Source of the DNA: Chionoecetes opilio | Taxonomy: Eukaryota > Arthropoda > Malacostraca > Decapoda > Majidae | Assembly: GCA_016584305.1 (NCBI GenBank) | Contig: JACEEZ010020495.1 | Coordinates: 405,001 to 469,000, forward strand | Direction of reading: 5' to 3' | Length of the DNA stretch: 64,000 nt | Shown: positions 10,682 to 24,224 of the stretch, in pieces | Layout: each line of letters starts with the position of its first letter | Position numbering within the stretch: position 1 is the stretch's first letter | Program-made: the position numbers and the translations under genes | Notes under the pieces: generated by a model | Seen by the model: only the letters and a program-made list of their open reading frames with translations | What the model was told of the DNA's origin: nothing | Database searches by the model: none

Positions 10682-11370
10682 TGTGGAAATTATCCACCAA
10701 CCACCCTCTTAATAATTGGTAGAGTGGTGGTTTGTTTCCCCCCCCCCCCCTAGTGAGGGAGTTATTGTCCGCTCATCATAGGGGGAGCGTAGGGATGTAT
10801 ATATATAATTATAATGGTAATGGGTATAATTAAGGTAATTTAAGTAAATGATAAGTACTGGGATAATATAAATTAACATTCCCAGTGGTTATTAAGCATT
10901 TGCACCTTAATTTGGAGCGACCGGTCATTGGCCGCCATCCTTTAAATTTGCACCAATTGTGGTGGTCCACCTGCCGCCTACCTGAAAGGTGACACGTGTA
11001 ATTTGTGGTGGCCGCTGCCCGCTCCGCCCACGAAATTTAGTATCATTCCAGCCCTCACGGTATTAACATATCTTCTCTTATTATAATGAAGAGATTTGTA
11101 CATATGTTCATTTTGTACATATAAGTGTTAAAACAATAGGACGTATTAAAATACAACACAATTTATTATATCCGCCGCGTCAAAATAACTGGGTTATGAA
11201 AACCCGCCTAACGCCCATATCAAAGCACACCGCTTCCGCCCTCCGCTTCTGTCCTTCACGGTCGGCCTCGATCACGTTGGCCACTTCGGATAACAGGACA
11301 TGCAGTATTAATAAAAACCTACAGCCAATTCTAACCCTACTATCCACCGATAAGTATCCTAGTTAGTTGA
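10682..11370 (+). mobile_element. BEL/Pao 3' LTR
   Basis: It starts TGTGGAAATTATCCAC, identical to the start of the 5' LTR at 59989 and the minus-strand fragment ending at 53295. A purine/C-rich stretch (GCCGGCCCCCAG) directly upstream may be what remains of the polypurine tract. The right end is not certain; 11370 is an estimate. Confidence 0.55.
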
Positions 11371-11462
11371 CTAGTTGGGGTATTGTGTCGGGATGAGATA
11401 GACGATGGGTTTTGTATAGGTAAGACCTCAAATTAAATATATGTATGTGACATAAATTTCCC

Positions 11463-11946
11463 ATGCCAGGGACACAACCTTCGTTCTGTATGATATTTTG
11501 GCGCTCTACATGAGAACTCCTCGGATTTGCCCTACTTTGATGGCGGAATCGTTCTATATGATCACATTCGTTCCTAGCAAAAATTTTGGAATAATATTTT
11601 AGGTCGTTCGTTCTATAAGGGAAACGTTACATAATGTGGACACGTTCACATAGACGGATAGCCGTCTATCCCAAGACAGCCGTCCACCCCACACTTAGTC
11701 TCGTCCACCTTAAGATGGACTGTCCACCCAGGTTGAATAGTACACTAGGGTCCCGCATAGAACGTGTTCACATAGAACGTTTCCCTTATAGAACGAACGA
11801 CCTAAAATATTATTCCAAAATTTTTGTTAGGAACGAATGTGATCATATAGAACGATTCCGCCATCAAAGTAGGGCAAATCCGAGGAGTTCTCATATAAAG
11901 CGCCAAAATATCATACAGAACGAAGGTTGTGTCCCTGGCATGGGGT
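11463..11946. mobile_element. Foldback (long inverted repeat) element
   Basis: Arms of about 170 bp: 11463-11635 and its near-complement 11776-11946, with outer ends CCCATGCCAGGGACACAACC. The centre (about 140 bp) has several GTCCACC and CATAGAACG motifs. No transposase is present. The frame at 11634-11948 runs through one arm and is probably incidental. Superfamily unknown; no clear target duplication. Confidence 0.75.
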
Positions 11947-12315
11947 GAGGTGGGCACGGCGGCGGCGTATCGCCACGGAGGTGGGGTGAGGGTGGCATGA
12001 GGTGAGGAACAGCGGTAACAACCGCACAGTTCTCATCCTTTATTACCAAAAAGAACATTCATGTGAAGGATATATGTTGTAATCCATCCACAATATCGTC
12101 AGCTATCGTAATTTATTGATGGCTTTCATTCGATGGTACACTTTCGTCGTTGTGGTTTTGTTTACAAGTTATCAGCTGTGAGCGGGTAAGCCCTGACCAG
12201 CCGGGGCGTTCTGGCGAGGCACGCAAGCGCGAGTCAAGCCAGGCTTATGGCACGGAACCCCTCGCCCCCTGTACATAATCCCTATTAGATTTAAGGTAAG
12301 CAGCAATATGCCTAT
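11947..12315. other. Intergenic, nothing recognised
   Basis: G-rich sequence then AT-rich sequence without frames or repeats that I can place. Confidence 0.4.
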
Positions 12316-12880
12316 TGTTGTTGTTGTTGTTTTACGGCTGCGAAGATCCCTTGGGGAACACTATGAGCCCTGGTGATGTCCTTTAATGCTATCACAGGCG
12401 TGGTAGTTGACCTGTCTTCCTCAGGAAGGCACAAGTGAGGCGGATGACAGCGTGTTGCCATGCAGGGTGGACACCCGCTGCCACCAGCAGGGTGGGCAGG
12501 TCAAAGGTGGGGACGTTCGGGGCGAGGAGTTGAGTGTAGCACTACACGGTGGGAGTGGAAGCGCGGACATGCAGCAGAAAGTGTTCAATAGTCTTCAGAA
12601 CATTCCTACACCAGGGGTTGTGGGCTTCAGGAGACAGACGGAGGCAGTGCAGGTGAGCTGTGAGTGTCGTGTGGCAAAGGCGGAGGCGGGTGAGGGCGAC
12701 ATCCAGGATGCGTGACTTTTTCCTTATCCACAGCTGGGAGGAAGAGTCACTGTGGTATTGGCCCATGGAAGTGATGCGGAGGGCATCGCCGAGCATTTTG
12801 TTCCAGGTGGAGCAGCAGACACGGTAGATGAGGCGTTTGGCCGCGGAGGCAGAGGGAAGGGGGTTGTGTTTACTTCTGTT
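12316..12880 (-). pseudogene. LINE 3' end with Cys-rich C-terminus
   Basis: Minus strand. The coding part resembles the end of a LINE ORF2: DVALTRLRLCHTTLTAHLH then CLRLSPEAHNPWCRN and ETIEHFLL-like residues, a Cys/His cluster found after RT/RNase H in I/Jockey/R1-type LINEs. The 3' tail is (ACA)n, seen as TGT repeats at 12316-12336. It is 5'-truncated and frameshifted. The same family supplies the fragments inside elements C1, C2, C3 and G1. Confidence 0.7.
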
Positions 12881-13034
12881 AAGGCCAACTTGGCAGCAGA
12901 ATCAACGATATGACTATTTCATCATTTATATGCATTACTTACCATTTATATATGTATTGGTATGCATGGGTGTGAATGAGTATAAATGTACGGGTACGGA
13001 CAGTAGGACCGATCGACCAATATCAATTTTTCCC

Positions 13035-15756
13035 ATAGGTTATGTATTTACCTAGTTACCTAGTTGTGTTGTACAAGGCCTCAGCTACACTCGTGTGGTC
13101 CCGTCTCCGTATCTACATTTATCCAGTCTTTCTTTCAATTGGTGCACATTATGTGCAGATATCACCTCCTCATTTAGTCCATTCCAAACTTCTACATTTC
13201 TATGAGGGAAGCTGTACTTCTTTATGTTGCTAAGGCATCTCCCTTTTCCTATTTGTTTTGTATGTCCTCTTGTGTATCGACCTACTCTTTGTTTCCGAGT
13301 CAGTAGTCTCTCATTGTCTGTTTCTTCCATCTTTGTTATCAGCTTAAAAATTGTTATTAAGTCTCCTCTTTCTCTTCTCTGCTCGAGTGTTGGTAACTTT
13401 ATTTCCTTCAACCTTTCCTCATAAGAAAGTTCTTTTAGCTCTGGTACCATCTTTGTTGCCATTCTCTGTATCCTCTCCAACTTTTTCACATGCTTCTTTT
13501 TATATGGGGACTATACAATGGCAGCTTATTCCATTTTTGGTCAGATCATTGTAGTAATTATCTTTCTCATCATATTTGTGTCCATGTAAAGAAATGCCAC
13601 TCTAATATTCTTTAACATCCTGTATGTATCTCCAAATATTTTATTTATATGTTTTTCTGGTTGTAGGTTATTCTGCATTAATACTCCCAGGTCCTTTTCT
13701 TCCTGAACCTTTGCAATTATTTAATTTCCCATTTTACATGGCCATTTATATCTCTCTTCACTGATTCCAATTTCCATCACATGACACTTATTTACATTAA
13801 ATTCCATTTCCATCTTCTGCTCCATTCGTAGATCTTGTTAAGGTCATTTTGTAGTGTTTCACAATCTTTATTGCTTTTTATTTTTCCTAATAGTTTTGCA
13901 TCATCCACAAATAGACTAATATAACTATTTATTTCCTCTGTCATGTTCTTGACGTAAATCGTGAACATTATTGGTGCCAACACTGATCCTTGTGGTACCC
14001 CACTAAATACGTTTCTCCATTCAGACTTTTCATCCACTACTGTTCTCATTTCTCTTCCTCTCAGATAACTTTCCTTCCAGGTTTTGATCACCCCTGTGAT
14101 TCCTCCTATATTTTCCAATTTCCAAAGTAGTCTCTCATGTGGAACTTTTATCAAATGCCTTTTTAAGATCTAGATATACACAATCTGCCCATCCATCTCT
14201 TTATTGCGTTACATTAATTACTCAGTTAAAGCTTATTAAGTTGGTCACACATGATCTCTTTTTCCTAAAACCATACTGCCGGTCTGTTATTATACCTTCA
14301 TTTTTTAAGTATTCCGTCCATTGCTTCTTTATTATTTTCTCACATATCTTGCATACTGTGCTAGTTAATGACACTGGTCTATAATTTAGTGGTTCATCCT
14401 TCTTCCCATTTTTATATATTGGCACTATATCTGCTCTCTTCCACTCCTTTGGCACTTTTCCCGTTGTTAATGAGCACTTTATCATATCATATATTGGTTC
14501 AACCAACTGCTTTCTGCACTCTTTTAAAACATAACCCAACACTCTGTCTGGTCCTATTGCTTTCCTCTCCTCCAATTCCTTCAACAATTCACAAACTTCC
14601 TCTTTCTCTTTTTATTTTCCACTCCTTTCTGACTTTTTTTCATTCCTTGCGGTTCATTGAATTTTTATTCTTTTGTGAATACTTGCTAAAAGTTTTTATT
14701 TAGAATTTCACTCATTATTTTTGGATCTTCATATATTATATTACCTTCTTTCAGTCTTTCCACTTTGTCCCTATGCTTGATTCTTCCATTGATAAAGCTG
14801 TAAAATAGTTTGGGTTCTTCCTTACACTTTTCAACTATATCCTTCTCATAACTCTTCTCTTCCTCTCTCCTTATGCACACATATTCATTTCTTGCTAACT
14901 TATATTCTTTTTTATTTCTTTGTGTCCGATTTTTCTTATTTTTTTTCCATGCCTCATCCCTTATTCTCTTTGCCCTCTCACATCTTCCATTAAACCATTC
15001 TTTCTTTCCCTTTTATCTTGGTGTATATAGTGGTACGTGTTTTTCAACTCCTTTCTCATATATGCTCAGAAAAATGTTGTATTTCACTTGCACATCGGTC
15101 ACTCCTTTCATTTCTTCCCAGTCAATTTCTGCATAGTATTTTTTCAGTTCTTCCATGTTAGGTTTTCCAAAGTCTTTTCTGCTCCTTTTGTACAAATCAT
15201 CTTCCTCCTTTATTTCCTCTTTCGTCTCCATTTCTAAGATTATATGGTCACTTTTGCCAATGGGGCACCCATAATTGATCTCATTTGCTAGGTCTATACC
15301 TTTTGTTAACACTAGGTCAAGTCTTGCTGGTTCGTCATCTCCCCTATATCTTGTGTTTTCTGTCACCCATTGAGTCATCGTGTTTTCCATTGTCAGTTTC
15401 AACAATCTTATCTCTCGTTATTTTAATTTCCTCCTTCAAATGTCTCCCATTTCACTTCTTTGCATTTAAAATCTCCACCCAGCAGTATCTTTTTACTATT
15501 CTTGATTATTTTGTTTAAGTACTTCAAGGTGTCCTCTAATACTTTCTCCTGTTCTTCCTTGTTCCAGGTATTTGTTCTGGGTGGTACATAGGTTGCCATT
15601 ATTGTCTGTGTTTCTCTATTTTTTACTTCTATTTGTACACTCATTATTTCAGCTCTTCCTTCTCCATACTCCACTTTTCTTACCTTCACCCCCAATTTTG
15701 TCAGTATCATAGCTCCACCACCTCTTCTACCACTTCTGTCCCTTTTGTGTTTCACA
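13035..15756 (-). pseudogene. CR1-like LINE, 5'-truncated (endonuclease + RT)
   Basis: Minus strand, several frames. The 5' part (15755-15013) is AP endonuclease-like: GGGAMILTK, LLGGDFKCKEV (usually GDFN) and GKSDHIILE. Then RT: NYRPVSLTSTVCKI (14.4 kb), GFRKKRSCVTNLI, SGVPQGSVLAPIMF and FVDDAKLL (13.9 kb). The C-terminus at 13489-13085 has KLERIQRMATKMVPEL and EVWNGLNEEV, typical of CR1-like proteins. Frameshifts occur near 13.5-13.8, 14.2, 14.6-14.9 and 15.4 kb. The 3' end is short TAGGTAA-type repeats at about 13040-13055. The 5' end at 15756 abuts CATAGAACG-type sequence like the centre of the 11.5-kb foldback. Confidence 0.85.
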
Positions 15757-16051
15757 TAGAACGACCTTGTTTATCGACCAATTTCTCGTTCTATGTGGGA
15801 CCCTTGTGTACTGGGATAATGCATGCCTTTAAGTTAATCATCTTACTGCTGTTAGATTTTGCAGGTAACAGTGAGGGAATGATGGACACTTCTCCTTCTA
15901 CTGGTCTAGGTTACAACGAATACTATTCTTTTAATGGGATAACCCCTGATTGACACTACATGGCTTGAAATTAGAAACATGAACAAAACATTGCAAGACA
16001 GATTTGGCTAGTGTCAAATTATAGCTACGGTGCTAGATCCTCATACTTTAC

Positions 16052-16207
16052 CTGGCTTGGTGAATGCCACAATGAGTGCAATGGTAATGATGGCAGCAAA
16101 TCCCATGGAGACAACACAGCATGCCCGCTTCTGGGAGCACACCATAACCGCTCCCGGTTCATACATGGCCCGTTTGTTGACCATGAAGCCGCTTTCATTG
16201 GGTGACC
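16052..16207 (-). CDS. Candidate host exon: cytoplasmic tail and membrane anchor
   Basis: On the minus strand a 156-bp stretch is bounded by a good acceptor (pyrimidine-rich stretch, then CCTTGCAG, exon from 16207) and a good donor (exon end CCAG at 16052, intron GTAAAGTATG). It is symmetric (phase 1 at both ends), so it adds 52 codons. The product has a polar part (NESGFMVNKRAMYEPG), a basic Cys-rich part (VCSQKRACCVV) and a hydrophobic run of about 20 residues ending IALIVAFTKP. This fits the N-terminal anchor of a type II membrane protein. I suspect an M1-type aminopeptidase from memory of similar N-termini, but no catalytic part is in the window. Codon choice is richer in G+C than the flanks. 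Confidence 0.5.
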
Positions 16208-17244
16208 CTGCAAGGCAACAACTTAGTGGCAAGAAAAGAAAAAAAGACGGCTCCTATTAGCACTATGAAGATGACGATCATGCCACCAGATCATTAATGT
16301 TCTTCATTTTTTTAAGCTGTCAATTATATATTCTTTGAATAGCAATATACAGTATATGATTGTATGTATAGTATGTATCCTGCAAATGGGGTGAACATAT
16401 TTTTTCATTTAAATGATGACATATTATTCTGCAGATACTGTATATGTACTTATGTCACGGAAGACTGAAGGCGAAATGAAAGAATTGGAGGAACAGATAG
16501 TGTCTAAGAAGATTGGCAACAAATTACAAAAGGGGATCTTAGCTAAACAGCAAGCTTCTACACTCTCTCTAGGCAATAGTGATTGGCTAGCAACCTATCT
16601 TAGATATAATGTACTCACTATTATGCAAGTACTGAATAGGAGAAATGGACGAATAAAATATCCACACCTATTGGCCAAAATTATACCAGCAGACGAAATA
16701 TGCTAATTACTTAAAACTGCAAGCATTGACTTGCCTTGCAAAATTCACAAAACCACATCAAATAATCATTACTCATCACTCACTGATGAAGTCCCCATCA
16801 ACACGAGCAGACTTTCTCATTAAACTGATGCCAAAAGTTCTCCACTACTCTATATACAGTAAAATAATAATATACTAATAAATAAAAACATAAAACATTG
16901 TAACTAAACAACACTGCAATATAAATACAATATAAATATACAATGAAATTGGAACCTGTGGCATATGATTAAGGATATACTTAACAAACTTTTACACAAA
17001 TTACCACAGAAGTACACCTTGACCTCACTAAACAAGATACATACACACAAAGAATAGCAAACTAGATTTTCGTAGACAAGGAGGAACTGAATATGGTTGC
17101 CCACTCACACCCAGTTCCTTGCTCATACTTGGGCCAAGGTCAGGAGGCACAAACAATTTGCCACAACTTCCACAGAACTTACATTTTTCTGCAATCAGTT
17201 GTTATCAGTGAAGCATTAAACATATAATTAAATAAGGCATTGAA
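16208..17244. other. Likely intron; one unassigned 97-codon frame
   Basis: AT-rich sequence. A plus-strand frame at 16413-16706 encodes a charged helical segment (EMKELEEQIVSKKIGNKLQK) followed by unrelated sequence. It has no recognised domain, no start context and no splice signals that I can defend, so I do not call it a gene. Confidence 0.3.
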
Positions 17245-17594
17245 TGGGGGAAGCGGTAGCAGAATGGGTAGCGTCACCAAGTGGCGTTCTCGAAGACCCG
17301 AGTTTGTTCCCGAGTGAGACCCATAAATCCACTTAAAATATTTCTGCACCGTTGAGTGGCCTAAGAACACCCACATGCCCTGTCCATTAACTCTACCTGC
17401 GATTGCGAGTGCATCTGAGGACACAGGGGGGCGGCATGAGCCTCTAATTACAGGCGTCACTATAAAAATCCTGCCTGCGCCACCAATAACGAGGGCCAAC
17501 CATCACAGCCCTCAAGTGAGCCTCCAGGGCCTACCATCCGAACCCTGGAGGTCACTGCCTACAGGCACTATAGGCATAAATGAAAAAAATGATT
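17245..17594 (+). mobile_element. tRNA-derived SINE
   Basis: Same family as 5018-5356, plus strand: GCGGTAGCAGAATGGGTAGCG at the A-box position (diverged), CCCGAGTTTGTTCCC at the B box, and the shared body with TAAGAACACCCACATGCC. The 3' end is an A-rich tail. Confidence 0.85.
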
Positions 17595-18568
17595 TTTTTT
17601 TTTTTATAGGAATATGAAAATGTACCAGAAATCCTGTAAAGTATCCCTAAATTCATACATAGAAACAGTCATTAACAGATAAAATGAATTTACAAATATC
17701 TAAGTGCATGTGACATCCACACAATCATCAAAATCAATCACACTACATCAAATGTTCTGCACTGAACACAATTATGTAGCCTTGCCACAAGGTGACTGAT
17801 TTAATCCATCATCACAAATATGTTCCTCAAGACAGAATGGACACAAATGTAGTGTTTATGTTACTGGTGATGTCAAAGGCAAAAAGTTTGTGATCAAAAC
17901 TCTGTACACCGATGAAATATATTTGTCTAGTCAAAACGATAGATAAATGTGTATGAATAGGTACTATGAAAACCATCACCCAAGTGCAATTGTATGAGTC
18001 AGAGAAATAAACCAGCTATCACTTAATAAAGACCTGATGAGTTTCTCAGTAAAAGAAATATAATCAAAATAAAAGGGCAAAGGATACAGGTGGATATGTT
18101 AATGATGTGGTAGTGATAATGAATAGGTCTGGCTCATGCACACATTTTTAACATAAGTTCATATGACCTGATATATTTTGAAATACACAAACCATAATTG
18201 TCACCACTTTACCTTAATTTTGATGGTCAAGATGGGATTCATAGCTAACATAAGCCTCCAAAGCTACCACAGTAAACATATCACTTGCCTGTGCCTCTAA
18301 GTGGCATATATTTGCAGCTTAACCAAGAACATGTGCTACTTAGACAAAAAGAAGTCTGTGCTTGGAAAAAAAACAGCGTTGGATATTTCATGTAATGAGC
18401 ACCCTCTCAGATAAACATCCCTCTAAGGTAGGACCAGTTGTGTATATAAATTATGCTCATAAATGAAAGTCTCACAGAACAAAATTCCTCAGCAGCAGCG
18501 ACACTTCTGCGACTTTAAATCTGCCTTTACTGTAGTATGTAGCCGGGCATAACTTTAGTGAAGATATA
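17595..18568. other. AT-rich non-coding sequence
   Basis: No frames of interest, no recognised repeats. It could be intronic or intergenic. Confidence 0.4.
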
Positions 18569-19900
18569 CAGGGAGGTCCCGAAGATACAAGCAGTTAGGT
18601 TCCACCTGGCATACTCATAAAGCGAAATCTCGTATAACGAAACACATAAGTAATGGTAAAATATAGGTTTGGTTCCAGGATCCCCTTAAATTAAAAGAAA
18701 AAAAAAGAAAAAACAAAACAAAAAAAACATGTTTTTCAAGCTAAAATAAACTACATATAGCAAACAGCAAACTCTCAAACTCTCAAATATAGGGCTCTAT
18801 ATACCACACCACCACACCACCACACAGAACACAGTGAATTAAGAGTGTGACAGCACAGTAGGACAGAGCACAAATAAGTCACAATAAGCACATTAAGTAA
18901 ACCAGCAAATCACTAAAATTGACTCACAAGGCACAATACATACAAGCAACAAAGACGTTGTATGTACTCTTGGGGACGCCACGTGATACACTAGACTCGA
19001 GAGGGTACGGTAGGTAAGGGACAAGGGAGGGGTGCGCAGACCTCTTCCACTGCCCACAAACTCGTCTCTGCACATCTAAATCATTGTACATTATCCAGGG
19101 TTGTGAATTTTTGTAGGCCACATTGTCGTACCGAGCCACCAGAATTATTATATTTTTGTCCAAGCGAGCGAAGCGAGCTTGGACACCTATTTCAGCCGAA
19201 ATCAGGTGTAATATAGGCTTGTAAAATGTTTCCACGAATGTGTGGGCAAGAAAAATACAGGCACAAAGGAAGAAATTCGTCACAGAAAGTTATATTTAGT
19301 CTCTTAACTCATTGTCCAAACGAGCGAAGCGAGCTTTTAGCATTTATGCTAAAATTCGTAATATATTGTGCCTGGCGACATTAGTGCAGTGGCAAAAGTA
19401 GTGCATTAGAGCAGTGGAAATAAAATGTGTTTGTAGCCTTCACAACAACAGTGTTAGCGTCGCCGCGAGGCAGGCCGCTTGTGTTAGGCCTCATATAACC
19501 ACTATAACTCGTGTTTCTAACGCCGTTATAGGTGTTATTTAGGGTTAGCGTGGTGTTATATACGTGGTAGGGTGTGTGTGAGGTGCTAAATATGCCATTT
19601 CAGCCGTGGGCACAGAGAGGAGGAAGAATAACAATTATGAAATACCACCACCACCACCACCACCATCAGATTGATTATCGTACAACCTTAGGTAAAATCA
19701 TATAGTCAGTAAATGACTTTATAATTTTAGTAAATAACTTGTAATTTACTTTAGTAAATAACTTGGTAATTTTACTCACCCCAGTTTGAATGTCGTAGCA
19801 TTGGATTTTCGGTCTCGTATATTGAAAATAGACCCTAATTTACACATCTCGTATCATCGGATTCTCGTATATCGAATGCTCATATAACGGGACCTCCCTG
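18569..19900. mobile_element. Pogo-like element F1
   Basis: The left end CAGGGAGGTCCCGAAGATAC and right end CGGGACCTCCCTG are inverted-complement related and flanked by TA. Subterminal segments contain TCTCGTATAACG and TTCTCGTATATCG. No transposase is seen. The internal segment near 19345-19395 (CCTGGCGACATTAGTGCAGT) is shared with element H. Family members F2 and F3 lie at 25817 and 36115. Pogo/Tigger assignment is inferred from TA target, CAG start and the CTCGTATA-type terminus. Confidence 0.75.
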
Positions 19901-20232
19901 TACACTTAGCAGACAGATCTTCAATTTAAAATGTCTACCTAACCATTAAAAGAAAAAAAATAGTAAAATTAAATTCAAGAAATTTTGTTTGTAAACACCA
20001 AAAGGTCACAACATTTTTGTATTCTAATACTAAAGTTTAAATCTCATTTGTAATGAATCAGAAAAAAAAACTGAAAAGCCTATGTAAAATCCGTTACTTC
20101 AACATAAAAACTTTAATTGGCAATAGTATGTTATTTTTTTTAGTATGTGTGTGTGTGTGTGATTCTTCAAGCTTGAATAAATAATTTCGGCAAGAAGTAA
20201 AAAATTGCACAAGGTAAGAAAGAATGTACATA
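19901..20232. other. AT-rich spacer with a short (TG)n
   Basis: No gene seen. A (TG)n run of about 16 bp lies at 20144-20161. Confidence 0.5.
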
Positions 20233-20875
20233 CAGTAAACCTTCAAAATTAGCGACCTCATAATTGCCGACTTCACTAATTACCGTAAATTGCGGCGTAC
20301 AAGTTGACCTCAAGATTATTAGCTCAAGATTACGGGTTAGGCCTATACTTGCCATATAAGTCGGCCCCCCAAAAACGGTAGGGTACTGGTAGGCCAAAGC
20401 TTAAATGTGGATAGGCTACGGTACGGTATACGGTAACCTGTCGCAGAAAACATAACACCACAACACTTATATGAAGATATGAATCTTCACTATAGGTCCG
20501 CCTCTTGTTTTCACTTGAAAACACCATAGTCCCCTGATAGTACCGCTACATACTGTATATTATAGTAAAACACGTTAGTATGACAGGACTGCACTTACTG
20601 GTGCCCTCCGCCATTTGCATATGTGAGAGAAAAAACAGCCCGTGGCGCCACTAACCCCACACGGCTATGAAACTATGGGTCTGTTACACTGCCAACACTC
20701 AGCTTAATGACCTTTATACACTGAACAGGCTAACAAGGCTTACTAAGCCACCGGAGTCTCACCAGAGTGGCGCATATTGTAGTTGTCTGACTGGCCGCTT
20801 GGGGTTAGTGGCGTTCCCGTCAGTGTTTACAATCTGTGTATCAGCTGTTTCCATTAGCTGTTGGAAACAGCTGTA

Positions 20876-21691
20876 CAGTCAAACCTCGATATAACGGACT
20901 AAAGGGGGGGAGGAGTGGTCCGATAAAGCAGATTGTCCGTTATAGCGAGGGTATTTTCCCAAGGATGGAAAAATATATGAAAAAAATAGAAAATTTGTGA
21001 AATAAATGAGAAATAATCACAAACACAACCAGACTGCGTAGCTATGTTGGGAGGTAAACGGTGACTGGCACTACATGCTGAATTTGGTCTGCTCCTACAC
21101 GTGAAATAAATAAGAAATAATCACAAACACACCCATACCGTGTAGCTAGTCAAGCTCAAGCTCTAGTGAAAGGTAAACAAATTACTACGAGCCAAATTCA
21201 GCCGTGGCTTGCAAAGGTATTGCTTATTATCATGACTAATGCTCATTATTATATATATTATATGGTTGTGAAGTGCAGTTCTATACATGTGTCACTATTT
21301 AGGTCAGTGTAGCACTGCGTGTCACCTTAGATAAGGGTGATTTAGGGTGTTGAGGTGACAGGGAGACATAGCAGCGGCCACGCCATAACACTAATAGTCA
21401 CTATTTTAAACAATACACACCTTCTACATGTACTACTAAATCACTAGCAACACAGGCTCCTTCCTTATAATATCATATCTTAATATGTGATACATCATAA
21501 CTCCTTAAAACCCAAGCATTCCAAAGTAAATTGAGAAAATAATACAATTATGTTGAGTTGACAATTTGAGCAGTGATAAGCAGTCTAATTTGCAAAAGAA
21601 AAAAAAAAAAAAAAAAAAAAAAGTCACGCAAATGGAGTCCGTTATATCCGAAGTCCGTTACATAGAGGTCCGTTATATCGAGGTTTGACTG
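20876..21691. mobile_element. Pogo-like element B1
   Basis: 816 bp, ends CAGTCAAACCTCGATATAAC and its complement, TA on both sides. Behind each end is a poly-G/purine segment that can fold back on the terminus (AAAGGGGGGGAGGAGTGG). Non-coding inside, with one poly(A) run near 21600. The internal segment around 21290-21360 (AGGTCAGTGTAGCACTGCG) is shared with G1. The B2 copy at 38290 is closely similar but holds a SINE fragment. Confidence 0.8.
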
Positions 21692-22014
21692 TATTCAATA
21701 CCCACACGCCGTATAAGTCGACCCCTAGTTTTGGAGAGATTTTTTCAGGCCCAAAGAGTCAATTTGTCGCCCTCATTTATGGTAGCTATTTCAATCCGAA
21801 AATTTTAAAAATCTCAAAATTGCAAAAGAAAAAAAGAAAAAGTGGAACGAAACATAGTTTAAACATGACACACAGTTGTATAGCAGACCATGGCAATGGT
21901 AGAGGGCGCAGCGATTACATAAAGTTGGTAGTCTTTATCTGTCTCGTCTCATTCACGCTCACTCTCTCAGCACGGGAACACAGTGAAGTGTACCACTTAA
22001 GTTACCACTGTAAC

Positions 22015-22130
22015 ACCATGGGCGAGGGCCAACCATCACAGCCCTCAAGTAAGCATAAACCTCCAGGCCTGCCATCCGAGCCTTAGAAGTCACTGCCTAC
22101 AGGCGCTATAGGCACAAATGTAAAAAATAA
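22015..22130 (+). mobile_element. SINE 3' fragment
   Basis: The last 115 bp or so of the tRNA-derived SINE (GGGCGAGGGCCAACCATCAC to the A-rich tail), inside element I. The tRNA-like head is missing. Confidence 0.75.
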
Positions 22131-23296
22131 AAAAATAATAAAAAAAAAAAAATTGAAACATCATTTTAGGAAAGCTTCAAGAATAGGAGCAGTCAACAAC
22201 TCCGTCATTCTGGTACAAACTCGTACGCGGGACCAAATTTGTGTCTCCAGGGGTGGAAGCAGTTCTATACAAGTTGCCTATTCTACATTATTCTTATATT
22301 TAGTTACGAACTACCAAGCATCCAGCAGTTACTGCCAAGTACTCTATTTTATATAACAGAATTCTTGTTGGGAAAAAACACATAAAAGAAAAATCCACTG
22401 ACTCAGGATGGACTGATCGAAATAAGATGTATATAGAAAAATTGTAAATAAGTCTACAGCAAAGTGAAACCAAGCAGAATAAAGGACAATATCTTGTTAT
22501 CGTATTAAAATTATACTTAAATCATGCAATAGAAACCCCTCCCAACCCGCACCCTGTGCATGTGGTCTGCCTGCAGTTTTGCCACACGTACGATAATTAT
22601 CATACATGTACGATAATTATCATACATGTACAATAAATTTACCGCCGGTTACCTTTTTATGAAGCTGAAAACCTCTTTCACATTCGAAGGCACTTATTCT
22701 TGGCACTGTCCACCCTCTCTTGTTCAACAGGTATATGAGAACTTGTGCATTGTCTATTGGTGGCAGGTGATGGGTGATGAACGTGTGTTATGGGGTTCGA
22801 GCTGTCAATTGTTTTGGTGCCGCGGCCCGCGGAAGTTGTCGTACTTAATACTGATATGTTTTCTTTTCTTAATCTGTCTTTCAATAATAAAAGGCATATG
22901 GAAAAAAACTACCAAAAATATATCTTTATTTTTGGAAGTAATTATGTTTCACTTAATACAGTAACTATATTTCCGCCTGGTAACATGATAATGGCAGGAT
23001 GACTGTACAGATTCCGAGATTATCATCGAGTTGTTGACTGCTCCTATTGCCGAAATTCATGAATTAGCGAGGGGGGTTGGAACGTATCCCTCGCTAATTT
23101 TGAGGGTTTACTGTACACTGAAAAAAATACAAAAATATAGAGCACAACTGGAATGTATCCATACTTGAGCCATAATTTTATAAGATTAACAATACAGTGG
23201 AACTCCCTTTATTCGGCATTCTGTTATTCGGCACCTCACCATATCCGGCATGTTTTACAAATCACAATTGACGATATAGTGAAAAAATATAAATAT

Positions 23297-23363
<67 letters not shown>

Positions 23364-23370
23364 ATATATA

Positions 23371-24224
<854 letters not shown>

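Larger units (their letters stand above)
20233..23113. mobile_element. Pogo-like element I, interrupted by B1
   Basis: The left end is CAGTAAACCTTCAAAATTAG and the right end is CTAATTTTGAGGGTTTACTG, flanked by TA. It is split by element B1 (20876-21691), and holds a SINE 3' fragment at 22015. Short frames inside show no transposase motifs. Confidence 0.7.

Noticed and set aside
16413..16706. 97-codon plus-strand gene
   Set aside because: No domain, no splice or start context, AT-rich surroundings; kept only as a remark.
17245..17320. tRNA gene
   Set aside because: A- and B-box-like segments are present, but the sequence belongs to a multi-copy SINE with a conserved body and A-rich tail, and does not fold as a full cloverleaf by eye.
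19150..19345. GCGAGCGAAGCGAGC palindromes as a regulatory site
   Set aside because: They occur twice inside element F1 only; most likely part of that element's internal repeats.
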